A DNA stretch of 64,000 nt from Volvariella volvacea V23 (taxonomy: Eukaryota > Basidiomycota > Agaricomycetes > Agaricales > Pluteaceae). Each line of letters begins with the position of its first letter. Position 1 is the stretch's first letter. Below the pieces are notes generated by a model, which saw only the letters and a program-made list of their open reading frames with translations, had not been told where the DNA came from and made no database searches. Location of the stretch: contig KB722738.1 of assembly GCA_000349905.1 (NCBI GenBank), positions 677,551 to 741,550 of the forward strand. Direction: 5' to 3'. This document shows, piece after piece, positions 12,395 through 21,981 of the stretch. The position numbers were made by a program, and so were the translations under genes.

Positions 12395-13330
12395 ATCGCA
12401 ATTCTTACCATGGCCCACTGGCACCCCGCCATTTCTTCTTTTACAAGGACATTCATTCATGTTCTCCACCGCATACATTTGCTCTCCCTGGCTCTCCCCT
12501 CTACCCTTCTCTATATTCGGTCTTATTGTGGCCTACCTCAGGTGCCACTCGGCTGTCAAGTCCTAGCCAGATTGACAACTTTCTTCCCAAGTCACACACT
12601 AGTGCGATGTCCGGGCGTTATCAAGGTTGTCGGTCGCAGTCATGCACCTGATGGATCTAATGCGGCGGGATTGATACTTCCTGGATCCATGTCCCAAGGT
12701 ACTGTTTCCTGATGCAGGATCAGTCGCCCATCATCTGCGATTTACGGCCAAGAAGCATAACTTGGGTTCTGAAAGCCAGGGTCCTTAAAATCGAGTGCCT
12801 TTGTTGCATGCATACAAGTTGCTCCAGGATCTTCTCTTGGTATACGGCAGAGGACCGTACAAGATAGGGCACTAGGGCACTGAACCAGGGAAGGCGATAC
12901 CCGGACATGGGAACGAGCCAATCATCTTGATGTCGGAGCAGGTCAGAGGGTGTAGGACCAGAGAGAGCGTTTACGGCCGAGGAATGGACATCCGAAATTT
13001 TTTCTTTCGTTCTAATGACTGCAGTGACGACTTGTGGTAATCTGCCACTGGACACACCGGGGTGATCATGACCTCCTTTCACGGACTCTCTTGGGTATTT
13101 GTCTTCATGCGATAATTTATAGTTGGACGTGTGTCATTTGTTTAATGTTATAGAAGGGACATGGCTGTGGACTGTGCTCGTTATGCTTGCACTTGGATAT
13201 ACGTATTTCATGTAGAGGATATGCCAGCTGTTTCGGGCTCCGACGATTATCCGGTTGAGCGTCATAACCGTTTTTGACTCCTGAATCCTACAAAGTCCAT
13301 AATTCACGCGCACACCCAACAACCACATTA
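12395..13330. other. Intergenic region with an unexplained minus-strand open frame
   Basis: 936 bases between the apyrase stop and MDM12 start. On the minus strand a frame stays open from about 13130 to a stop at 12720 (some 137 codons). Its composition is protein-like, for example DLLRHQDDWLVPMSGYRLPW. There is no in-frame ATG, so if real it would be the last exon of a gene starting close to MDM12. No family recognised. Confidence 0.35.
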
Positions 13331-14596
13331 ATGTCTGTCGACTTGGAATGGGGCAAGCTCAATAATACCTTGGCTGACAGACTAGTTGAAATCCTCAACA
13401 GACAACTATCAACAACCAAAAGGCCATCATTCATAGGTCCAGTCGCCGTAACCGGGTTAGATTTTGGTACTGTCTCGCCTGATGTGGAACTAGTCGACTT
13501 ATGCGATATCTACCGTGATTTCTTGGACGATGACGAAGAGGAAGAGGACCCTATAAAGGTTCCTGGAAGTACGGGGGGTGGTCACGGACATGGGCAAGGG
13601 TATCTTGAGGATGAAGATGGATATGAATGGGTTTCGAGAAGAGCGGCTGGTCGTGAAGAAGGGCGAGCATATCAACACCTCCCCCCGCATATACGTTATG
13701 GGCGTGGAGGAACGAACGACTTGTTTAATCCCACGCCGTCATTGCGACCCAATGGCATGGATTATTGGAACGTGGGGATGAATATGAGTGTACCCAATGT
13801 TAGAGGTACAACGGGAGTGGGTATCGCTACTGGCCTACCTCCGCCGTACTATCGAAGCCCCAGCCCCTCAACGCCATTCTCTGCCCACCCAAGCCCTCAA
13901 ATGTCGGCATACGTAAACGATACCAAAACACCTGGTACACCGTTGACCTCGATGTCTTCATTACCCATGCACCACCAAAACGACACGCACCTCCTTCAAT
14001 CCCAGCAACAGCAGCAGGAGCAGCAACAAAACCCCCATCCCAACGTCCAACTCCACTTCCAAATAAACTGGTCATCCAACCTCCGTCTCACACTCACAAC
14101 CTCCCTACTTATCAACTATCCTTCACCCATGTTCATGTCCCTCCCCATCAAGCTCTCCGTCACAGGCATATTATTCACAGGAGAAGTCGTAGTCGCATAC
14201 GAAGGCGAAAGAAAACGTGTTCATCTGTGCATATTGGACGACTTGGATCCTTATGGTCCTTTGGCATCTGCCGAGCGACCTAAACGTGATTCGCCGATGC
14301 AGAATAATTCATCTACCCCACCCGAAATGGATGAAGAATCGCTGGTAGTGGGTATCAGCCCTTTGGTTGGTAGTAGCAGCACGGGAGGAAGTACAACTCG
14401 TGCTGGGAAACCACTACCTCTCGGCCAAAGGTTACTACCATCGATAGATATCGAAAGCGAGATCGGCCAGGCGGATAAGCATGTTCTAAAGAACGTTGGG
14501 AGGGTGGAGAAGTTCATTCAGGATGTTATACGCAAGACTGTGGAGGAAGAACTCGTATTTCCTAACTTCCACACTTTGGTGCTGGGCGACCGGTGA
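13331..14596 (+). CDS. MDM12: Mitochondrial distribution and morphology protein 12 (ERMES subunit)
   Basis: Single exon, 421 residues, ATG at 13331. The start MSVDLEWGKLN, then PSFIGPVAVTGLDFGTVSPD and VELVDLCDIYRDF, is the diagnostic N-terminus of MDM12. MDM12 is the SMP-domain adaptor of the ER-mitochondria encounter structure, bridging MMM1 in the ER and MDM34 in the outer mitochondrial membrane and moving phospholipids. The SMP fold is split by a long insertion from about residue 65 to 235. That insertion is acidic, Pro/Gly-rich and Gln-rich (QQQQQEQQQ) and explains a length well above the roughly 270 residues of budding yeast. The fold resumes at LHFQINWSSNLRLTLTTSLL and ends with FIQDVIRKTVEEELVFPNFH. 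Confidence 0.93.
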   Translation: MSVDLEWGKLNNTLADRLVEILNRQLSTTKRPSFIGPVAVTGLDFGTVSPDVELVDLCDIYRDFLDDDEEEEDPIKVPGSTGGGHGHGQGYLEDEDGYEWVSRRAAGREEGRAYQHLPPHIRYGRGGTNDLFNPTPSLRPNGMDYWNVGMNMSVPNVRGTTGVGIATGLPPPYYRSPSPSTPFSAHPSPQMSAYVNDTKTPGTPLTSMSSLPMHHQNDTHLLQSQQQQQEQQQNPHPNVQLHFQINWSSNLRLTLTTSLLINYPSPMFMSLPIKLSVTGILFTGEVVVAYEGERKRVHLCILDDLDPYGPLASAERPKRDSPMQNNSSTPPEMDEESLVVGISPLVGSSSTGGSTTRAGKPLPLGQRLLPSIDIESEIGQADKHVLKNVGRVEKFIQDVIRKTVEEELVFPNFHTLVLGDR

Positions 14597-14770
14597 ATTT
14601 TTCGAACGATACTGCTCCTTTATGGCCTTATACCTAGGACTCAGCTTGTAAGTTGACGTGCATCTTTGATGTGTACAGGACAATCTCTGTAGATGTTATC
14701 CATAATATTGTACAATAATTAATAGCCAATAAGTGATACAGGTACTCAATACATCACAACTTGCATCAAA

Positions 14771-16985
14771 TCATACCAGCATTTTACTCATATAGGGTCC
14801 GTCTAGCTCGTACCCCAGCTTTCTGTAATAATCTCGAGTTCCAACACCTTAATTGGCATAATATTTGATGAGTTTCAGCACAGCAGGAGGAAGGGACAAC
14901 ATTACCAGAAATGACTGCCAATTTAACACTGCCATGCTCCTCTCTGGCGATGCGCTCTGCTTCCTCCATCAGAAGCGTTCCGAACCCCTGGATATGAAAT
15001 GTCCGTCAGCCACCGAATATAGAACGAAAGAGTGAGGCGTGGAATGCCTACCTGATGCTGGAATTTGGTAGGATCTCTACCATGTACAGGAACAGCAGTT
15101 CCATAAACATGTAGCTCTCTAACAATACTGCAGCCACCCTGTGCTGTTCGAACTAGCTCAGGCCTGAATGTACCCTCCTCAGAGCATTTTCTCAAGCGGA
15201 GTAGCCCGACAAGAATATCTTTCTCTGGATCTTCGTAGGAGAGGAAGGTTTCCCATCCCCCGTTGGCGGTGTAATCGCGACGTAGGAGTTCTACAGACTC
15301 TGGACGGACTTTGTGGTGTATTTCGTGAATCTATATGCGCATTGGTTTTCCTGGTAGTTTATAGAGCCACATAACATGACATACCCCGACTTCACGGAAG
15401 CGCACATCACGACATTCAGCGCCAAAGTCCTTCATGCGATTGAGTGCAAGCTCTCTAAGATTTCCAGAGTTATCGCATCCACTTGTTACGAGCGGAAGTG
15501 GAATATCGCTTGATGGGAAATATGAGGTCCATGATCATCGATTCAAACACCTGGGGCGTACCGTTGTACCCGATAAACTCGCGTCCATGGCGGTACTAAC
15601 GCCATTATTCGTGCAACTACGTCAACAAGCACATTAGGCGTATAGTTCTTATACCTCCCCGTCTTCCATAGTTCGTACAATCCAGTTCCTCTGATAACGA
15701 GTGTTGGGTAAAGCTTCAAGCCGTCGCTTCGGAATGCTGGATTCTCGAAGTATTCCTTGAATTGTTCCAAATCACGTTCCACTCCCACGTTTGGTAGATC
15801 CGGCATCATGTGTGCAACGACTTTGAAACCTGCATCCTTGGCGAGATGGAAGGATTCGCAAACGGCACGGACGGTGTGACCGCGATTTGTATCCCTAGCG
15901 ACATCCTCGTAAACAGATTGGACACCGATCTCTAGACGTGTGCAGCCATAACGAAGCATCTGACTATACATAACTTAGTTTGTGGACTAGGTGGATTCGA
16001 GAAGAGTCACCCACCTTAGGTGTGGTCGCAGGCAATAGTCAGGCCGTGTCTCTATCGTGATACCAATTGCCTTACTCTTACTCTGTTCTGAATACCTGCA
16101 CGATGGTGTCAACAAGCATCAGAGAATGAATACACATAACTCACCGAACGGCCTCGTCAACATCCTTTCCCGTAAATCCCGACAGCGCATTATGAAGTTG
16201 GGCGATGAACTGCGATCTGTAGTCCTCCGGCATGCTCATAAATGTACCACCCATAATAATAAATTCCACCTATTATCATAACTTTGAATTAACCATGTCC
16301 AGTCGGCCGAATCAACATACCTTATCCACACTATGTCCCAAACTCTTTAGTTGCTCCACCCGCCCTCTTGTCTGTTCGTATGGATCATACCGCGCTCGGA
16401 TAGCACGCATACTGGTCGGCTCATATCCCGTGTAACTTTGTGTACTATAATCGAAATCGGAATCTGGACCACCAGGACAATACCTAGACAATCTTAATGA
16501 GCACATCCGCACCCAACCCGCAAAGGATGTCCACTCACACGCATATGTTCCCCGTCATCGCTATATGTGGGCACCGATGAGGCTTACACATAACCGCAAC
16601 GACAGCGATCTAACCATACCCACCCCACACGAAGTATTAAGTCCCTATTCGATCAAGAGCATAACGAAGCAACCCACACCGCTAGCCGTTCGAATTGGCC
16701 TCGCCCTTAGCTTTGGCAGCAACGCCTTTTTGTAATCATCGGGGATGGCACTGATAATATCCACCAGCCGCGGGACGCCTCCATATCCAAACTTTTTGCT
16801 GATTTTCGCTCGTAGTTCGTTTAGCGAGACGCTTTGACCAGCATCGTGGGCCTTTATGAGTTCTGCAGCAATTCCTGATGTGACTCGCAGGAGTTGCTCA
16901 GCCTGTGAGATTCCTGCTGGCCGGGTAAGTGGGATATCAAGGCGATGGTGGCGGTGGTACCTTCTTGCTTTGTGGCCTGAACCAT
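14771..16985 (-). CDS. ELP3: Elongator complex catalytic subunit ELP3 (radical SAM / GNAT)
   Basis: Eleven exons on the minus strand: 16985-16961, 16916-16678, 16609-16539, 16483-16321, 16269-16145, 16095-16015, 15963-15562, 15508-15385, 15330-15052, 14987-14906, 14847-14771. Phases close to 555 residues, about the yeast length. ELP3 makes the carboxymethyl group on wobble uridine of tRNAs (first step of cm5U/mcm5U). The radical-SAM cluster cysteines lie at about residues 101, 111 and 114 ([14 protein letters not shown]). Other hallmarks are [40 protein letters not shown] and, in the C-terminal GNAT domain, [19 protein letters not shown]. The first coding exon is only 25 bases; I chose that start (MVQATKQE) because upstream in-frame ATGs run into stops. 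Introns 7 and 10 end in AAG rather than the usual YAG. Confidence 0.93.
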
Positions 16986-17212
16986 CGGATAGATTCACAG
17001 CGTAGAGGCTTGCAGTCAAAATATTTAACCCGAAGTACAGCTGATTCGTGATTCCAGGAATGGTTGAAGTCGACTAAGTCGAGGTGGGTGTAGTCATACA
17101 AGGTCAAAATTCAAGCCCACATGATTGTCAATCAGTACAACCATTTTTGGAAACTAGAAATCCTCAGACAATTTTTCGAACACAATATATATTTAGCATA
17201 CTACAGTAAGAC

Positions 17213-17234
17213 TACATTCCCGCCAAAAAATGTA
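17213..17234. repeat. Hairpin 1 with loop CCCGCCAAAA
   Basis: Stem TACATT / AATGTA (6 perfect pairs) around the 10-base loop CCCGCCAAAA. First of five copies in which the loop is kept and the stem sequence differs. Confidence 0.6.
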
Positions 17235-17457
17235 AGCAAACCATCGTACCACTATACTATATAATGCATCCGAACTATATAGACCGAGACTACACTACCA
17301 TAGCCGAAACCTAGAACCCGAACCAAAAAGAAGTAATAAGGAGGGAAAAAAGCCTGAACCAAGCTGCAGAGCACTCATCGCGCGCCAATTCATCGTGCAG
17401 TGCAACAGTGGAACATGGAGAAAGAAAAAAAGGACTACGACAAAGGAACAAAAGGAA

Positions 17458-17475
17458 CACTTCCGCCAAAAAGTG
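17458..17475. repeat. Hairpin 2 with loop core CCGCCAAA
   Basis: Stem CACTT / AAGTG (5 perfect pairs) around CCGCCAAA. In register with the other copies it is CACT / AGTG around TCCGCCAAAA. Confidence 0.6.
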
Positions 17476-17940
17476 AGCCAAGAGTAAACGAATGTACGTA
17501 GCAAAGAAAGAAAGGTATTTAAAAAAAGGTATACGTCCCAATCCCAGAGGGATTCCGTGATGTGTGCAGCCGCGTTACCTACAAGACTGAATGACAAATC
17601 TGACGAGCCCCGTGTTTCGCATACGGTTTAACAGTACAAATTTCCGCTCGGGTGATGTGAAGTGGGGTGGATCGGCTGAGAGGGATTGAGGTTGAAATAT
17701 GTACGTGGCCGATTGACGAAACAATTTCGCCGGATGTCGACGAGACAGAGGCTGTAAACGATTTCCAAGTCTTAAAAAATGGCCAAGGTGCTGTAGAAAT
17801 GAAATTTCAATGAAGGATTCGAATGTGGGAATATGGATAGTCTGATGTGATGCCGAGGGGGGACTCCGAGATACCGGAATGCTAGTCGAAATTGATGACG
17901 ATGAAGACAAATTGAAGAGCCGCCGATAGACTTTGCAGTA

Positions 17941-17960
17941 TCACTCCCGCCAAAGAGTGA
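17941..17960. repeat. Hairpin 3 with loop CCCGCCAAAG
   Basis: Stem TCACT / AGTGA (5 perfect pairs) around CCCGCCAAAG. Confidence 0.6.
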
Positions 17961-18174
17961 CACCCCGAAGGAACTCGTGCAGACTAAGAACATTGATCAA
18001 TTGCCTTGATACAACTTGCGACCATTGGTATTGATGAAACGGAGCTGAAAAAAAGGCATCAGACATGATGAGGGGCACTTGTGCGACTTGGTGCATATTG
18101 GTGCATACCTTAAATATGATATCCCAGGCATTCAACACAAAGAGCCAGAAGCTTTCCAGTAGGCGGCCCGAAGA

Positions 18175-18196
18175 CGCATCCCCGCCAAAAGATGTG
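18175..18196. repeat. Hairpin 4 with loop CCCGCCAAAA
   Basis: Stem CGCATC / GATGTG around CCCGCCAAAA; five Watson-Crick pairs and one G-T wobble, which would still pair in RNA. Confidence 0.6.
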
Positions 18197-18980
18197 CCTC
18201 GAGCGCAGCTGCCAATAAGTGCTTGCTATTGACCCAAGTAGCAGACCTCTAACAAAATCGTAATTCCCAGACTAGACTAGAGAATAAGCATCCACTAATG
18301 TAGTGACCGTGCTGATACGCACCTTGAGAAAGAAACCCCAAAGTCATGAATTTGAGGTCTTATCAACATCGAATCAAACAACCGGGCCTACTCCGTAGAC
18401 TAGGCTCGCCAGTCGGATACGTGAACGACTTGAGTGCACGTAATACTGGAACCAACTCAGGGGTGAAGGGAAAGGGACAGGATAAAGCAAGAGGAAAGAA
18501 GGAAAGAAAAGAAGAAGAAAGAGGTGGACATATATATTTCCATGGATTCCGCATTGAAACCGGCTGGCCTATGAAGGGAGGTAGAACCGGAGCGAGAGAA
18601 GGAGGTGTTGGTGATGACGGGAATAGGCAGCGTTAAGAAATATATATGATGCATTCGCCGACCATTTTGCCGGACGTGCATGAGGGTTTTGCTTGAGCGA
18701 CCCGTACTGCAGCCTTAAGGGCAATGAGCTGATTTCATAAATGCGCGGAAGGGCACTTACTTAGGGATGACCAAACAGGACCCAAAAAATGCGCCGAATT
18801 GGGGATTGGGCATTGTTCTAGTCGTTGCGTAGCTTGATTTACCAACCCGTTATGAGTGTGGTATGGTCGATGATGGTTGGCTGATGGGTGGTGTAGAAGT
18901 AAGGACTAAAACACGTTGAGGAACAATCAGATGTCGATGGATTTGTTGAGGTTGGGATAGTGTCGTAATGCAGAAGAGAA

Positions 18981-19002
18981 CGAGCCCCCGCCAAAAGACT
19001 CG
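18981..19002. repeat. Hairpin 5 with loop CCCGCCAAAA
   Basis: Stem CGAGCC / GACTCG around CCCGCCAAAA; five pairs with one C-A mismatch next to the closing pair. Confidence 0.5.
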
Positions 19003-19478
19003 CCTCGGAGGTGGAATCTGAATGCTTTCAAACGTCAACAACGCGCCGTCAGTTGATAATTACTCCTTGCCACCCTCCTCTAATCCGACTTGGACGATAG
19101 CTGCGACAGAACCAATGACCTAAAGTACTCGGGACAATCAACGCCTTAACACTCAAAGATATAAAGGCCCAGAAGTTGCCCAATGGCTAACAACATTCCT
19201 TCATCCCTTTACAGAGGTCGATACACGAAGGACAACGCATCCTTGTCCTTGTGTCCTTTGTATATCACTGCCAATTGAGTCCTAAACCATACTATAAGAA
19301 CATGTCAGTGCAACTCTAGGGACAAAAGGAAATGAATTACTTGCTGCTTGAAGGACTGGATTTGGGCCCGACATAAAAACTTCCTATGTAGGAAGGGAAT
19401 TAAACCAGTGGGATCATATTGAGAAGCGCCCCGTCGCTAGTTAAAGACTAAGGGAATGCCAGATCACCACTGCACGTT

Positions 19479-20989
19479 TCACACCGGTAGAGCGGATATT
19501 GGTGAAAGAGACCCGGCAATAGTGGGCAAACCCTGAAGACTGCCAAACGGAATAAAGAGAATAGACCGATGGGGGATCAAGGTCACGAAACTAAACCGTC
19601 CGTCCGTCAGCGCTATGATGATAGAAAGGAGATATTGACTGACCATGACCGGAAAACCTGCGGGTAGATGAAGGAGGATAATTCGGATTTGATGAAGGTT
19701 GTCCAAGCGAGGCCCGGGAAGCGCGTGGACATAGGCCACCCATGACGCACAATTTGTGCTGGTAATGACTGTGATGCAGCTATAATTCCCGCTGAGAGCA
19801 TGTCGGCTCCTCTCAATCGATGGAAAGGGTGGGGACAGGCCATTGGGATCGTATTTCGATTTGTTTGAAGGGAGGTATTTGCCGGATATAGGATGGGGGG
19901 GTGTATTCGATCGCCAAGGCGGCACTCCGGTTGAGCAACGGATTTGAGGGAGAGAACGCAAGTCGTAACCTGCAAGCGGGGTGTAGGAGACCGGAGGGGG
20001 ATAATACTAGCCACAGATCTACGCGCATGGTTTATGTGAGAGGGCCGCATGGCACAGGAAGATGGTAGGAAGTAGGGAGATACTTACAATGACTAGGGGT
20101 TTTCATTGCGGCCGATACGGCTCGGATTAAAATAATAAGGAGTAATGGTTGTGGAATAGTATCCACGACCTAAGCACATATTCGGTATAAGAGCCATAAG
20201 GATGCAAAATAATAGGGGATATTCGAACCATAAGGACTTACAATGACTATTGTCTGTCAGCACTGGCCGAAATGGCTCGTGAGATGACAGCAAGGGGATA
20301 ATAGTCATGTATCTACATAAACGGTCAACAAACAATCAGGATAATGAACTGGCATGAAAGAGGTGATAACGAAATACGGAAGACTTACTATCATCAACAA
20401 TTGTCTACAGAGGCCAGAAATGGCTTGTAAGACGACGGCATGATTGGATGACTTTGAGTCAATGTGGCTTCCATGGCGAGAGGAAAACAGCGCCTTTCCA
20501 GAAGGCGAGTAATATGTTTCCAGAGACATATAAGACGCCCTGTCTTACCGGTCAGTAAAGGCGGGATGGGGAAGAAAGAGGAAAAGAAGCAAAGCGAAGA
20601 ACTTACCCAACCTGTGAGGCTGACTAGTACCATGTCTATCCTTCCTATAGTGAGCGCCTGCGCACGACCATAGCGCCATGGTTGATACGGGTCGACAAAA
20701 AGCCAGAGATTCGGAATGCTTGAAGGAGGGGGTCGTTGATGATGATTGAGGTGTTGTTGGGTTGTTGAGAACGACACCAGGTCGATACGTTGACAAAGGT
20801 AGCCAGCCCCGCCAAGCGCACAACAAGGTTCGCGTCCACACGAACCACTCGCCAGCGAGACGACCAGCGTGAAGACGACTCGCAGAGTGACAGCAGCCAA
20901 CGACCATGGTGACAATCAATGCCACAATGAATCGCCAGGATTCAGAAGAGAGATGGTACTGGTACTGGTCGAAGGCATGAGGACGCCAT
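19479..20989 (-). CDS. Putative spliced gene of unknown function with duplicated exons
   Basis: A minus-strand TATAAAA box at 21013-21007 precedes the first ATG (20989) by about 20 bases. Four strong GTAAGT donors follow (minus-strand sites at about 20606, 20388, 20241 and 20087). Three exon-like pieces between them resemble each other, with the shared stretch AGCCATTTCGGCC or a close variant. The last two pieces connect in phase: a hydrophobic exon (PLLLIILIRAVSAAMKTPSH, about 20170-20088) joins across a CAG acceptor to a long open frame ending at 19479 (YDLRSLPQIRCSTG...). One middle copy carries a stop in the matching frame. I could not settle the first exons, so the span is a guess from the TATA box to the last stop. 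No domain recognised; a membrane protein or a non-coding transcript are both possible. Confidence 0.35.
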
Positions 20990-21006
20990 GGCGAGTCCGA
21001 GCAGGT

Positions 21007-21013
21007 TTTTATA
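21007..21013 (-). promoter_or_regulatory. TATA box of the unknown spliced gene
   Basis: TATAAAA on the minus strand, 18 bases upstream of the first minus-strand ATG and followed by a chain of consensus splice donors. A canonical TATA box this close to a start is uncommon elsewhere in the window. Confidence 0.5.
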
Positions 21014-21981
21014 GGCAGAGTCGGGCGGCTGGCAAAAGAGAGGTGGCAAACGATCGGCGAGAGGGTGACATAGTTGGTGAAGCATGTCGTCAGCACCTCT
21101 TCAAAATGACGCGTTTTGAAGGGCCTACTTTCGAGGTCCTCGTCGTCTAAAATTAGGTGGTGAATGGCATGAGCGGCACTGTGCCGCGTATGACATTTAC
21201 CATTAGCAGAGAGGGGAAACAGATGAAGGGCACAGGACACCAGCTAGGTGGACACCCTGCCCTGCGAATTTACCAATGGAAGCTGTTGTACATCCATACA
21301 TGGGGTGTGCGTTTACGGCTTTCTTGAGGGTGTACATGTTGAGCCCTGAGATAGCTGCACCACAGTGGTGGTAGACAACGACGACACCGGGCGTTGACTG
21401 ATCGGACCGTGAGTGCCGGAACGTACCAGCCTAGGCACCAAGGACGTATATCAAGTGAGGTGGATCTTCATTACCTGGGAAGTGAGCAGAGGTGTTTCTC
21501 TGGTCGAAGAGGAGGGTGCTTGCCACGACTTGAGCACTTTACTGTAGCTAGCAGGTCAACTATATGCGCAATGCTTAGATCATAATAAGAGGGAATCAAC
21601 TCGGATGAATACCCCAATGGATATTCGTGAGTTCATATTGACAACTCGCCGAGCGCCACTCAGCGAGGTACCGATATGAATCCTGGCTCGGTCAAGTTTG
21701 TTTAGTATCTCTCAAGCGTCGTCCAAAGAGCCCTTACCACTATCAGCACATTGCTACAGTCGAATGATGGGAAAGGATATGTTCTCCTGTTGGTACGAGC
21801 AGGGGAAGAATAAATTCAAACAGCGCAATCAAACACAAACCGATGACGCACGCGGCAGCACCAGGTGTCCGTAAGAAATGAATATCAATGAAATTCGTGA
21901 CATGAAGGGACATTCGTAAGTGGATACAACAAGGCAGAAACAACAGAGAGGAATAGAGGGCAAGGATACAGTCAGTGGCGA
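21014..21981. other. Intergenic spacer
   Basis: About 970 bases between the TATA box and the end of the next minus-strand gene. No coding frame, repeat or RNA gene stands out. Confidence 0.5.

Larger units (their letters stand above)
16986..19478. other. Unexplained intergenic region with a cluster of loop-conserved hairpins
   Basis: About 2.5 kb without a recognisable gene. Its one striking content is five short inverted repeats that share the loop core CCGCCAAA (annotated singly). Between them are short minus-strand frames with splice-like borders, for example a stretch around 18110-18230 reading SFGGDASSGRLLESFWLFV before a GGTATGC donor. None has a start codon or known motif. The stretch could be a non-coding transcript, a degraded gene or a regulatory region. 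Confidence 0.5.

Noticed and set aside
17213..19002. Reading the hairpins as a protein repeat ([ST]-x-F-G-G-x on the minus strand)
   Set aside because: All five copies can be read that way, but no continuous frame, start codon or consistent splice phase joins them, and the flanking bases pair as stems instead of keeping codons.
20600..21000. Pheromone receptor (STE3) gene
   Set aside because: Short exons and hydrophobic parts suggested it, but no STE3 motif (LPWH, CDI, RRLY) is found in any frame.
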